Source: Sulfuritalea sp. (GTDB lineage Bacteria; Pseudomonadota; Gammaproteobacteria; Burkholderiales; Rhodocyclaceae). Taken from it: 64,000 nucleotides of DNA. Shown piece after piece: positions 25,786 to 33,971 of this stretch. The notes under the pieces are model-generated. The model did not search any database. It was not told the origin of the DNA and worked only from the letters and a program-made list of their open reading frames with translations. Every line of letters begins with the position of its first letter. The stretch's first letter is position 1. Made by a program: the position numbers and the translations under genes. The stretch lies in contig JADJUP010000026.1 in the NCBI GenBank assembly GCA_016716965.1, forward strand, positions 62,001 to 126,000. Direction: 5' to 3'.

Positions 25786-28104
25786 ATGAAAAAAGTCGTT
25801 ACCGTGACCCTGGGGTCGTCGAAAAAGGATTTCGAATTCAAGACGAAGTTCCTCGGCCAGGAATTCCAGGTGCGGCGCTTCGGCGCTGACAAGGACAGCA
25901 GCAAGGCCTGGGAGCTGATGCGACGCCAGCAGGCCAATGCCGATGCCATCGCCCTGAGCGACATGCCCGACCACTACCACGTCGGCTTGCGCACGGTGAT
26001 CAACAAGAAGTCGCAGCATCTGATGCAGGTCGTCACGCGGGTACCTGTCACCACGGGCGCCAGCCTGCGGCGGCTGCTGCAAGTGCGTGCCGTGCGCTAC
26101 GTGCAGAAGGAGCTGGGTCGTTACTTCGACAATAACCTGGTCCTGTTCCTCTCCGGAATGCGCAATTACGACATGGCGGTGGCCCTGTCCGACTACACCA
26201 GGAACCTCAGCTTTGCCGATCCTGTCTTCCATGCCGCTTCTCCCGTGCTGCTGAGTTCGCTCGATCAGCTCGAACTTTTCGCCAAGGGCAAGGAACTCCT
26301 TCCGGACGGCGTGCCGGGAGACTTCCTGAAGTCCGTTCTGGGTACGCTGAAGAACAAGATCGTGGCCAACGCCGTGGCCAAGTCCCATGTCATCGTCGGC
26401 ACCTTCCGCGAAATCCAGGCCGTTGCCGCCGGCGGCAACCTGGAAGGCAAGACGCTGATCACCTCGGCTGTCGATGACGAGGCGTTTGCCTTTTTCGCCA
26501 AGCACAAGGTCAACCTTGCGGTGGATGTCTCGCCCAAGCTCTTCGATCAGGTGGTCGGCATCAGCACCATCACTGCCATGATTCTCGCGGCCACCGGAAA
26601 GTCGGAAGCGGAACTCACCGACCATGATTTCGAGGAGATACTCCACGAGCTCGACATCAAGCCGCGCCTGCTCCATCCCACCGGACATTTCCGCAACATT
26701 CGCCGCTTCGCCTTCGTGGTCCATCCGCTGAGCCAGGAGTACATCAAGAAGGGCTTCCCGCTGCCCAAGGGCACGCCCAAGTTCATCATGGACAAGGTGG
26801 AAACGCTCGCCGCCTACATGCCGCCGATGGTGTATTGCAAGATGAGCAACATCGTCTCGCCCACCGGCGCCGAGGCTGAAGGCTGGCTGATTTCCGTGGG
26901 TGGCACACCCAAGGAAATGCTCTCGCACAGCCCCGAGTTCACCTACCGGCGCCTGCTTCACGCGGCGAAGATCGCCGAAGGCCTGGGCGCCCAGATCATG
27001 GGCCTTGGGGCCTTCACCAAGGTCGTCGGCGATGCAGGCATCACCGTGGCGCGACGCGCGAGCATTCCGATCACCACCGGCAACAGCTACTCCGCATCCG
27101 GCGCGCTCTGGGCGGCGGCCGACGCCATGCGCCGCATGGGCCTGATCAAGCCGACCAAGGATTCGAAACGGGTGCCGGCGAAGACCATGGTGATCGGCGC
27201 CACTGGCTCCATCGGTTCGGTCAGCGCCCGCCTGCTGGCCATGGCCTTCGACGAAGTGGTGATCGCCGGGCGCGACATCAAGAAGCTCAATGAGCTGCGC
27301 GATTCGATCCTGCAGGACACGCCCGATGCCAAGGTCATCTCATCCACGGATTATGACAGCCTGCTTGGCGACATGGACATGATCGTCACTTCGACCTCGG
27401 GTGCCGGCAAGAAGATCCTGGATATCACCAAGGTCAAGCCTGGCTGCGTGATCACCGACGTGGCACGCCCCCTCGATCTGCCGCCCTCGGAGGTGGCCAA
27501 GCGCCCGGATGTGCTGGTGATCGAATCGGGTGAGATCGAATTGCCGACGCCGGTCAAGGGCATGAAGTCGATCGGCTTGCCGAAGAATGTCATCTACGCC
27601 TGCCTGGCGGAGACAATCGTCCTGGCGCTGGAGGGACGCTTCGAGGTATTTACCATCGGTCGCGATACCGAATGGGAGAAGGTCAAGGAGATCTACAAGC
27701 TCGGCATCAAGCACGGCATGAAGCTGGCGGCGATATCGGGTGTCAAGGGTGTCTACACGGACGAAGATATTGCCAAGGTAGTGGCCCTCGCAAGAAAGGC
27801 GCGATCAACCTGGAAGGGTTCCAGCGCCGTTTCTGCTGCCAAGGCGCCGGCGAAGAAATCCGCGGCGAGCAAGGCCGTGGCCAAGGAGAAGAAGGTCACG
27901 GAAGCCAAGGCTCCCGCGAAGAAGGCCACGACAAAAAAGGCCGTAGCCAAGAAGTCCACGGAAGCGAAGGCTCCGGCGAAGAAGGCCGTGCCAACCAAGG
28001 CTTCCGCCAAGATCGTGGTTGCGGCGAAGAAACGGGCTTCTGGTCCGGCACCGGCAAAGAACGCTGCCGGCGCCGCAAGCGGGAAGAAAAAGGCGTCGAC
28101 ATAA
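25786..28104 (+). CDS. Three-part protein: unknown N-domain, acyl-ACP-reductase-like domain, histone-like KA-rich tail
   Basis: 772 residues from ATG at 25786, preceded by ACGAGGA. Residues about 1-300 match no family I recognise. Residues about 305-655 follow the cyanobacterial long-chain acyl-ACP reductase (AAR): FAFVVHPLS, LGAFTKVVGDAGITVARR, TTGNSYSASGALWAA, NAD(P) loop VIGATGSIGSVSARLL (469-484) and NVIYACLAETIVLALEG (601-617). Cys606 is at the position of the catalytic Cys of cyanobacterial AAR, which reduces acyl-ACP/CoA to fatty aldehyde. Residues 685-772 form a low-complexity tail of EAKAPAKKA-type repeats as in PhaF/AlgP or histone H1. The 3' neighbour is a phasin with a similar tail; upstream are two alcohol dehydrogenases. 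Activity is inferred, not shown. Confidence 0.8.
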   Translation: MKKVVTVTLGSSKKDFEFKTKFLGQEFQVRRFGADKDSSKAWELMRRQQANADAIALSDMPDHYHVGLRTVINKKSQHLMQVVTRVPVTTGASLRRLLQVRAVRYVQKELGRYFDNNLVLFLSGMRNYDMAVALSDYTRNLSFADPVFHAASPVLLSSLDQLELFAKGKELLPDGVPGDFLKSVLGTLKNKIVANAVAKSHVIVGTFREIQAVAAGGNLEGKTLITSAVDDEAFAFFAKHKVNLAVDVSPKLFDQVVGISTITAMILAATGKSEAELTDHDFEEILHELDIKPRLLHPTGHFRNIRRFAFVVHPLSQEYIKKGFPLPKGTPKFIMDKVETLAAYMPPMVYCKMSNIVSPTGAEAEGWLISVGGTPKEMLSHSPEFTYRRLLHAAKIAEGLGAQIMGLGAFTKVVGDAGITVARRASIPITTGNSYSASGALWAAADAMRRMGLIKPTKDSKRVPAKTMVIGATGSIGSVSARLLAMAFDEVVIAGRDIKKLNELRDSILQDTPDAKVISSTDYDSLLGDMDMIVTSTSGAGKKILDITKVKPGCVITDVARPLDLPPSEVAKRPDVLVIESGEIELPTPVKGMKSIGLPKNVIYACLAETIVLALEGRFEVFTIGRDTEWEKVKEIYKLGIKHGMKLAAISGVKGVYTDEDIAKVVALARKARSTWKGSSAVSAAKAPAKKSAASKAVAKEKKVTEAKAPAKKATTKKAVAKKSTEAKAPAKKAVPTKASAKIVVAAKKRASGPAPAKNAAGAASGKKKAST

Positions 28105-28317
28105 GCGTCGCTCCCCCGCGGTTCGACACGTGCCGCGGGCTCCCGCCGGCGGCATCACGTGCCGGGAATGGTGGCGGGCGCGTTCTGGAGGATGCCCCCG
28201 AGGTCATTAGTGTGACCTCTCTAATGCGAGTCGATAGACTTGATCGGATGGTGGGCAAAGCGTCCGCCCGGGCCTTGACTTCAAGGCTGCCAGGATCAAT
28301 TCAATCAGGAGATTGTT

Positions 28318-28803
28318 ATGGTGAAGAAACTCGTGGTAAAGAAGCTGAAGGCCATCAGCGAAGACAGTCAGCTTTCCGCAACCATTCGTGAATCGGCCCA
28401 GCAGATCTGGCTGGCCGGACTTGGCGCTTTTGCCAAGGCACAGCAGGAAGGCAACAAGGTTTTTGACGCGCTGATTCGCGAAGGCGAGGCGATCCAGAAA
28501 AAGACCCGCAAGGTTACCGAGGACAGGGTCACCGAAATGGCGGCCAAGGCGACCGGGACCTGGGACAAGCTGGAGCAGGTTTTCGAGAATCGCGTCGCTC
28601 GTTCGCTGAACAGCCTGGGCGTACCGACCAAAGCCGATGTCGAACAACTGGCGAAGCGCGTGGCCGAGCTCAAGGCCGAGGTCGAAAAGCTCAATGGCGG
28701 CGCCCCGAAAGCTGCGAAGGCCAAGCCCGTTGCAGCGAAGCCGGTACGCCGCGCAGCGCCAAAAGCAGCGCCGAAGGCGGCCCCCAAGAGCGCTGCAACC
28801 TGA
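28318..28803 (+). CDS. Phasin-like granule-associated protein with Ala/Lys/Pro tail
   Basis: 161 residues, ATG with an AGGAGA site 8 bases upstream. The PhaI/PhaF phasin pattern (PF05597 type) is visible: ESAQQIWLAGLGAFAKAQQEGNKVFDALIREG, then a heptad-rich coiled coil SLGVPTKADVEQLAKRVAELKAEVEKL. The tail (residues 126-161) is made of PKAAPKAAP-like repeats, a short version of the PhaF histone-like tail. Phasins coat PHA granules and bind the nucleoid when a KA-tail is present. Located 213 bases after the AAR-like gene; both proteins share the tail type, suggesting a common location in the cell. Confidence 0.85.
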   Translation: MVKKLVVKKLKAISEDSQLSATIRESAQQIWLAGLGAFAKAQQEGNKVFDALIREGEAIQKKTRKVTEDRVTEMAAKATGTWDKLEQVFENRVARSLNSLGVPTKADVEQLAKRVAELKAEVEKLNGGAPKAAKAKPVAAKPVRRAAPKAAPKAAPKSAAT

Positions 28804-28840
28804 CGCCGGTGCGGGCAGCAAATGCCCGTCCACCTAGGCG

Positions 28841-30124
28841 GTGGCGGCCAATGAGGCATGGTTGCGGAGCGATGGCGGAACGGGGACGAAAGCCGTGAAG
28901 AGACCGTCGGGCAAGGCTCTGGCCCTCGCCGGTGGTGGCCCGCTCGGTGCCATCTACGAGATCGGTGCGTTGATGGCATTGTCCGAGGCGCTCGACGGGT
29001 TCGATTTCACCGACCTCGATGCCTATGTGGGCGTGAGTGCAGGCAGTTTCATTGCCGCCGGCCTGGCCAACGGACTTGGTCCTGCCTACCTGTACCGGAT
29101 GTTCATAGACAGCGATTCAGCCGAGGTTCCCTTCGAACCCGAGATGCTGTTGCGACCGGCCCTCGACGAATACGCGCGGCGGGTGTCGACGATACCGGCG
29201 CTGCTTGCTGAGTCGCTCGTGGAGTACCTGCGCAGTCCGTTGCGCCGGGATTTCCTGGCTTCCTTCCAGCGCTTGTCGCAGGCGATTCCGACCGGCCTGT
29301 TCAACAATGCCGGCGTCGATGATTTCCTGACCCGGCTGTTCTCGCTGCCCGGCATGACCAACGATTTCCGCCGCTTGCGTCACCGCCTGTACCTGGTGGC
29401 GACCGACCTTGATTCGGGTACCGCGATTGCTTTCGGTGCCGAGGGTCACGACCATGTCCCCATCGCGACGGCGATACGCGCCAGCGCGGCGCTGCCCGGC
29501 CTCTTCCCGCCGGTGGAGATCGACGGTCGCTGGTATGTCGACGGTGCGCTGAAGAAGACCCTGCACGCGTCCGTGGCACTCAAGGAAGGTGCGCGTCTGG
29601 TGTTGTGCATCAATCCGCTGGTGCCCTTCGACGCCACCCATGCCGCGCACGAAAAGCACATCCGCCAGCGCAGGCTGGTCGACGGCGGTCTGCCGGTGGT
29701 ACTCGCGCAAACCTTCCGCGCCATCATCCATTCGCGCATGAAGACCGGGCTGGCGAAGTACGACATCGAGTACAAGGACGCCGACGTCATCCTGTTCGAG
29801 CCGGATCGCGACGACGCCGACATGTTCTTCACCAACATGTTCAGTTACGCCGACCGCAAGCAGCTTTCCGAAAAGGCTTACCGCAAGACGCGGGAGGAAC
29901 TGCTGCGGCGGGCTGACGAACTGGCGCCGAAGCTGGCGCGCCACGGCGTGTCGATCAATCACGCGGTACTGACCGATCCGCACCGATCTCTGGCGCGCCG
30001 AATGGGGCAGCTCAAGCGGCGTCGCGCGCGGAACATGGGCCTTACGGCCCTGCGCCTGTCCGACACGCTGGACGACCTGGCGGGCGCCCTCAGGCGTTTG
30101 CGGCGCAGTCGCGTCGCTGCCTGA
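28841..30124 (+). CDS. Patatin-like phospholipase
   Basis: 427 residues from a GTG at 28841. Patatin domain from residue 25: GGGPLGAIYEIGAL (oxyanion loop), GVSAGSFIAAGL (nucleophile Ser) and DGALKKT (Asp). C-terminal part is basic (QLKRRRARNMG). Longer than the patatin at 6787 and from a different subgroup. Patatins act on phospholipids, triacylglycerols or, in some bacteria, PHA granules. Its place between the phasin and TetR genes favours a lipid or granule ester substrate. Confidence 0.85.
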   Translation: MAANEAWLRSDGGTGTKAVKRPSGKALALAGGGPLGAIYEIGALMALSEALDGFDFTDLDAYVGVSAGSFIAAGLANGLGPAYLYRMFIDSDSAEVPFEPEMLLRPALDEYARRVSTIPALLAESLVEYLRSPLRRDFLASFQRLSQAIPTGLFNNAGVDDFLTRLFSLPGMTNDFRRLRHRLYLVATDLDSGTAIAFGAEGHDHVPIATAIRASAALPGLFPPVEIDGRWYVDGALKKTLHASVALKEGARLVLCINPLVPFDATHAAHEKHIRQRRLVDGGLPVVLAQTFRAIIHSRMKTGLAKYDIEYKDADVILFEPDRDDADMFFTNMFSYADRKQLSEKAYRKTREELLRRADELAPKLARHGVSINHAVLTDPHRSLARRMGQLKRRRARNMGLTALRLSDTLDDLAGALRRLRRSRVAA

Positions 30125-30194
30125 GATGCCGGCGATGACGGGAGGATGGGGGTGGTTCTGCTATCCTCGCGACCATGGTCGAGACGGGTGAGTG

Positions 30195-30842
30195 ATGGAA
30201 AAGAAACCTAAGCGCCGCACGCGAGAGCGCATCCTGGAGACGTCACTGGCGTTGTTCAACGATTTCGGCGAGCCGAACGTCACCACGCAACTCATATCCG
30301 ACGAAATGGGCATAAGCCCCGGAAACCTCTATTACCACTTTCACAACAAAGACGAGATCATCGAGTCCCTGTTCGGCGATTTCGAGCGCGGCATAGAGGA
30401 AACCCTCGGCGCGCCGTCGCGACGCCCGCCCAATGTCGAGGACATCTGGCTGTTCCTGCACCTGATCTTCGAGGGCATCTGGAGGTACCGATTCCTCTAT
30501 CGCGACATCAACGAACTGCTTTCGCGCAACCGGCTGCTGGAAACGCACTTCAAGCGCATCGTGGCGCACAAGGTGAATACCGCGCGGCTGATCTGCAAGG
30601 GCCTGGTGGCGACCGGCGACATGAAGGCGACCCCGGCAGAGATCCAGGCGCTGGCGGTGAATATGACGGTGGTCGCAACCTACTGGCTGTCGTATGAGTT
30701 CGTCAGCGATCCGCGGAAGAAGATCGACGGAGAAAGCCTGTCGCGCGGCGCGTTTCAGGTCATGGCGCTCGCTGCGCCCTACCTCGTGGGGCGCTCGCGC
30801 GAACTGTTCGAGGAAGTGTCGAAGAATTACCTGCCCGACTGA
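30195..30842 (+). CDS. TetR-family transcriptional regulator
   Basis: 215 residues; ATG at 30195 preferred over the GTG one codon before. N-terminal TetR helix-turn-helix: RERILETSLALFNDFGEPNV, then TTQLISDEMGISPGNLYYHF (about residues 30-50). C-terminal ligand domain resembles fatty-acid-responsive members of the family, but this cannot be decided from sequence. Probable local regulator of the lipid cluster. 7 bases before the TPR gene. Confidence 0.87.
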   Translation: MEKKPKRRTRERILETSLALFNDFGEPNVTTQLISDEMGISPGNLYYHFHNKDEIIESLFGDFERGIEETLGAPSRRPPNVEDIWLFLHLIFEGIWRYRFLYRDINELLSRNRLLETHFKRIVAHKVNTARLICKGLVATGDMKATPAEIQALAVNMTVVATYWLSYEFVSDPRKKIDGESLSRGAFQVMALAAPYLVGRSRELFEEVSKNYLPD

Positions 30843-30849
30843 GAGCCCG

Positions 30850-31647
30850 ATGAGACCTGCCACTGCAAAGCCTGCCTGGGCCAAGTTCCCGCATGCGGAC
30901 AAGGCATTCATTTACGCCGGTGCCTCGCTGAAGAAGAATTGGGAACGCCTGCATCGGGGAGACCAGGAACCCTTTCCTGCCGATCCGGCCGTTCAGGAGG
31001 CATGGCGGCTCTATCATCAGGGCGAGTTCCAGGCCGCTTGCGAGGCCGGACTTGCTGCCGGGATCGATGGCTACAACGCCGCCAACAAGGCCGCCATGAT
31101 CTACGCCACCTACCTCGAAGGCGACGAGCGGCGCAAGCTGGAAACATTCCAGGGCATTGCCGCGCGCTGTGGGGAATTGCAGCGGGCGCAGCCGAAGAAC
31201 GTCAACGGGCATTACTTCCAGGCCTATGCGCTGGGCCGTTACAGCCAGGGCATCTCGGTGCTCAAGGCCCTGACCGACGGCCTCGGCGGCAGGATCAAGT
31301 CCGCACTGGAAGCGACCCTGCGCCTGGAGCCGAGACATGCCGAGGCGCATAGTGCGCTGGGCGCCTACCATGCCGAGGTCGTGGACAAGATGGGGGCCAT
31401 GGTCGCCAGGCTCACTTACGGTGCGAGCAAGGAACTTGCCGTCAAGCACTTCGAGACGGCACTGAAGCTGACTCCGGATTCGGCGATCGCCTGCATCGAA
31501 TACGCCAATGCGCTAGTCATGTTGTTCGGCGACAAGCGCATGGACGACGCGATCGATCTCTACGAAAAGGCCGCAGCGGCAACCCCGGTCGAGGCCATGG
31601 AAAAGCTCGACGTCGAACTGGCGAAGTCGGAACTCGAAGACGAGTAG
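30850..31647 (+). CDS. TPR-type cytoplasmic protein of unknown function
   Basis: 265 residues starting at ATG 30850, seven bases after tetR. Helical repeats of TPR character are seen from about residue 45 (EAWRLYHQGEFQAACEAGLA; ALEATLRLEPRHAEAHSALG; AVKHFETALKLTPDSAIACI; AIDLYEKAAAATPVEAMEKL). No signal peptide. It ends three bases from the end of the convergent WS/DGAT gene. Probably a scaffold or adaptor; role unknown. Confidence 0.78.
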   Translation: MRPATAKPAWAKFPHADKAFIYAGASLKKNWERLHRGDQEPFPADPAVQEAWRLYHQGEFQAACEAGLAAGIDGYNAANKAAMIYATYLEGDERRKLETFQGIAARCGELQRAQPKNVNGHYFQAYALGRYSQGISVLKALTDGLGGRIKSALEATLRLEPRHAEAHSALGAYHAEVVDKMGAMVARLTYGASKELAVKHFETALKLTPDSAIACIEYANALVMLFGDKRMDDAIDLYEKAAAATPVEAMEKLDVELAKSELEDE

Positions 31648-31650
31648 AGC

Positions 31651-33246
31651 TTACGTCCGGAACCGCTTCGGTATCCGTCGCGCTGCCTTCGGCTCGAGAG
31701 TCGGCGCTGGCGACACGGCGGCTGCGGCTGACGACTTCGGCGCGACCTTGCGCCTTCCGGGTTTATGCGGTGTGACTGCCGGCACCCCGGTGACGCGACG
31801 GCCGAACAGGCTTTCTTCGGCCATTGCCGGATCGATCGGCCGATCCCATTCCAGCATGAGAAGTGCCAGCAGCATCTTTTCGAACTCGGCAGCGAACAGC
31901 GGCGTGACGGTCTCCGGGTCGGGGATGAAATGGCGGTCACTGATCAGGCTGAACTGCACCGCATCGTTGTAGCTGAGGATCGAGACTCCGACCCCGATGT
32001 CGCCCGACTGCGGCACCCAGAACATGCACTGATCGAGCCGGTTGCCGGCCAGGTAGAGCGGCTGCTTGGGGCCGGGCACGTTGGTCATCACCGCGCTGGC
32101 CTTGGCCGCCAGCATGTCGAGGAACTGCTGCTGCACCAGCTTCGGCGCAAGGCCGACGACGGCGAGGACGCCCAGCGTCAGCGGCGGCTGGAAGGAGTGC
32201 TTCAGTTCGTTCATGCGTTCGCGCACCAGGAACAGCCGCGCGAAGGGATTGGCCTCCCAGATCGGCAGCGACAGCGTGACCAGGCCGAAGCGGTTGCCCA
32301 GCGTGCCTTCGTCCCGCGCCGAGCGCAGGTTGACCGGCACCATCGCGCGCACCTCGACGCCGTCGACGGTTTCGCCCTTCTGCTGCAGATAGGCACGGAA
32401 GGCTCCGGCCACGGCCGAGAGCAGGACGTCATTGACCGAGCAGCCGAGCGCCTTGCCCAGCGCCTTGACTTCGCCCAGGGGTATCGGATCGGCCCAGGCC
32501 ACGCGCTTCACGGTGCCGGTGTGGCCCTTCAGGCTGGTTGGTGAATCGGGTGGCATCGCCAGCAGCTTGGCAAGTTCGGCCAGCAGGCCGATGCCGTACT
32601 GGCCATAGGTTTGCAGACGGTCGGGGTCCTGCGCCAGGGACATGGCCTTGCTGCCCAGGTCGCTGCCGGCATGGACGGCCGAGCCCAGGGTTTCGGCCAG
32701 GGTTTCGAGCAGGCCGCGCGAAGGTTCATCGAACTCCCCGTCCTCGTCGCCGACGGGCGGTGGTGCCTTCTGCGGCGGAGCGTCGGCCGACTCGTCGGTG
32801 AGCGACAGCACCACGCCGACCAGCGCGATGCCGTCGGCGATGCTGTGGTGGATGCGGACCACCATGGCCGAGCCGCCTTCGTAGTCCTCGATCAGGTCGA
32901 AACGCCACAGCGGCTTGCCCGGGTTCAGCGGCTGCACCGCAAGTTCGCCGGCCAGCGCCTGCAAGGCGACCTTGCCCGAGCCCCGGGGCAGGGCACGGCG
33001 GCGCAGGTGCGCGTCGATGTCGAAGTCGGGATCGTCTTCCCAGAACGCGCCGCCGACTTCCTGCACCGCGCACTGGCGGAAGCGCCGGTAGCGTCCGACA
33101 AGGCGGGCCGCGATGGTGTTGCGCAGGCGGGCGAAGTCCATGCGCCGGGCAAAGACCATGACGCCGAGGATCATCATCAGGTTGGTCGGCCGGTCCATGC
33201 GCAGCCAGGCCGTATCAACAGCAGACATTCTTTCGCGTCGGTGCAT
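31651..33246 (-). CDS. Wax ester synthase / diacylglycerol acyltransferase (WS/DGAT)
   Basis: 531 residues from ATG at 33246, which has GAGGA 8 bases upstream; Met7 is a second option. Bifunctional acyltransferases of this family make wax esters from fatty alcohol plus acyl-CoA, or triacylglycerol from diacylglycerol plus acyl-CoA. The catalytic motif HHSIADG is at residues 133-139, preceded by PLWRFDLIE and followed by the conserved VNDVLLSAV. The last about 60 residues are a proline/alanine/lysine tail, part of which (AVSPAPTL) is encoded by a copy of the dispersed motif at 31699-31719. Divergent from the acyl-CoA-binding protein gene. Some family members in this group have low or no activity, so function is probable rather than certain. 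Confidence 0.88.
   Translation of the reverse strand: MHRRERMSAVDTAWLRMDRPTNLMMILGVMVFARRMDFARLRNTIAARLVGRYRRFRQCAVQEVGGAFWEDDPDFDIDAHLRRRALPRGSGKVALQALAGELAVQPLNPGKPLWRFDLIEDYEGGSAMVVRIHHSIADGIALVGVVLSLTDESADAPPQKAPPPVGDEDGEFDEPSRGLLETLAETLGSAVHAGSDLGSKAMSLAQDPDRLQTYGQYGIGLLAELAKLLAMPPDSPTSLKGHTGTVKRVAWADPIPLGEVKALGKALGCSVNDVLLSAVAGAFRAYLQQKGETVDGVEVRAMVPVNLRSARDEGTLGNRFGLVTLSLPIWEANPFARLFLVRERMNELKHSFQPPLTLGVLAVVGLAPKLVQQQFLDMLAAKASAVMTNVPGPKQPLYLAGNRLDQCMFWVPQSGDIGVGVSILSYNDAVQFSLISDRHFIPDPETVTPLFAAEFEKMLLALLMLEWDRPIDPAMAEESLFGRRVTGVPAVTPHKPGRRKVAPKSSAAAAVSPAPTLEPKAARRIPKRFRT
31699..31719 (-). repeat. Dispersed motif copy, in the WS/DGAT tail
   Basis: Minus-strand copy identical over 21 bases (core CGCCAGCGCCGACT). 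Encodes AVSPAPT near the C-terminus of WS/DGAT. Confidence 0.65.
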
Positions 33247-33316
33247 CGTGGTCATCCTCAAATAGGCGGACATATCCCGCAAAGGGATACGGCATCCGGT
33301 GCTATGCCCGGAGACA

Positions 33317-33322
33317 TATAAT
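33317..33322 (+). promoter_or_regulatory. -10 element before the acyl-CoA-binding protein gene
   Basis: A perfect TATAAT lies 46 bases before the ATG at 33369. No good -35 is seen at the right distance, so an activator may help. On the other strand the same A/T patch could serve the WS/DGAT gene. Confidence 0.45.
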
Positions 33323-33368
33323 ATTCGAAGCCCAATCCGGGCAACCATTCCTTGACGGTGACGATGAC

Positions 33369-33626
33369 ATGAGCAATCTCAAGAAGAAGTTCGAAGCGGC
33401 AGCAGCCGATTCCAAGAAGCTTCCCGAGCGGCCCTCCAATGACGTGCTGTTGCAGCTTTACGCGCTTTACAAGCAGGGCAGCGAGGGCGACGTGGAGGGC
33501 AAACGCCCGGGCTTCACCGACATGGTCGGACGCGCCAAGTATGACGCCTGGGCGGCGGTCAAGGGCACCTCGGCCGAGGACGCAATGCAGCAATACATCG
33601 ATCTGGTGAAATCGCTCAAGGATTGA
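33369..33626 (+). CDS. Acyl-CoA-binding protein
   Basis: 85 residues, the standard ACBP length. The family pattern is clear: LKKKFEAAAADSKKLPERPS, LLQLYALYKQGSEGDV, and the central GFTDMVGRAKYDAWAAVKG with the CoA-binding Tyr/Lys residues. ACBPs carry long-chain acyl-CoA in the cytosol and are uncommon in bacteria compared with eukaryotes. It is divergent to the WS/DGAT gene and near an acyl-CoA synthetase gene, so a role in delivering acyl-CoA to the acyltransferase is a natural inference. Confidence 0.92.
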   Translation: MSNLKKKFEAAAADSKKLPERPSNDVLLQLYALYKQGSEGDVEGKRPGFTDMVGRAKYDAWAAVKGTSAEDAMQQYIDLVKSLKD

Positions 33627-33634
33627 CGCGCTGT

Positions 33635-33662
33635 GGCGCCGTGTCGCCGGCGCCGACTTTTG
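33635..33662 (+). terminator. Hairpin terminator between convergent genes, built on the dispersed motif
   Basis: GGCGCCG and CGGCGCC arms around the loop TGTCGC are followed by GACTTTTG. It lies 9 bases after the ACBP stop and 14 bases before the end of the minus-strand PHA-system gene. The right arm and T-run are the dispersed motif copy at 33638-33661. Confidence 0.55.
33638..33661 (+). repeat. Dispersed motif copy, between convergent genes
   Basis: One mismatch (CGCCGG for CGCCAG); forms the right arm and T-run of the hairpin terminator at 33635-33662. Confidence 0.65.
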
Positions 33663-33675
33663 TGCGCCAGGGACG

Positions 33676-33957
33676 TCAAGCCGGCCCGAAGTTCTCGTCG
33701 CAGAAGCGGTTGATTTCGTGCTCGATGCGCGGGCCAAGGGCCATCAGCAGGAAGCCGAGCTTGACGTAGATCTCGACTTCCTTCTTGCCGACTTCGATGT
33801 GTCCGGAAACGCCCATGCGCTGGAAGCGCAGGATGTCGCCCTCCCATTCGTGGTCGAGGCCGAATTCCTCGCCGAGTTCCTCGGCGATGTGCTCGGCGCC
33901 CTTGCGCGCCTTCTTGAGCGTGGTGTGGTGCGGACGGCAAACCCGGATTTCACTCAT
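33676..33957 (-). CDS. Polyhydroxyalkanoic acid system family protein
   Basis: 93 residues from ATG at 33957. Small protein of the PHA_gran_rgn (PF09650) type: HTTLKKARKGAEHIAEELGEEF, WEGDILRFQRMGVSGHIEV and EIYVKLGFLLMALGPRIEHEI. Genes of this family accompany phasins and PHA genes in proteobacteria; a polymer-granule role is inferred from that association. It follows the acyl-CoA synthetase gene by 14 bases, likely one transcript. Confidence 0.8.
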   Translation of the reverse strand: MSEIRVCRPHHTTLKKARKGAEHIAEELGEEFGLDHEWEGDILRFQRMGVSGHIEVGKKEVEIYVKLGFLLMALGPRIEHEINRFCDENFGPA

Positions 33958-33971
33958 GCGGCGGCTGCCTC

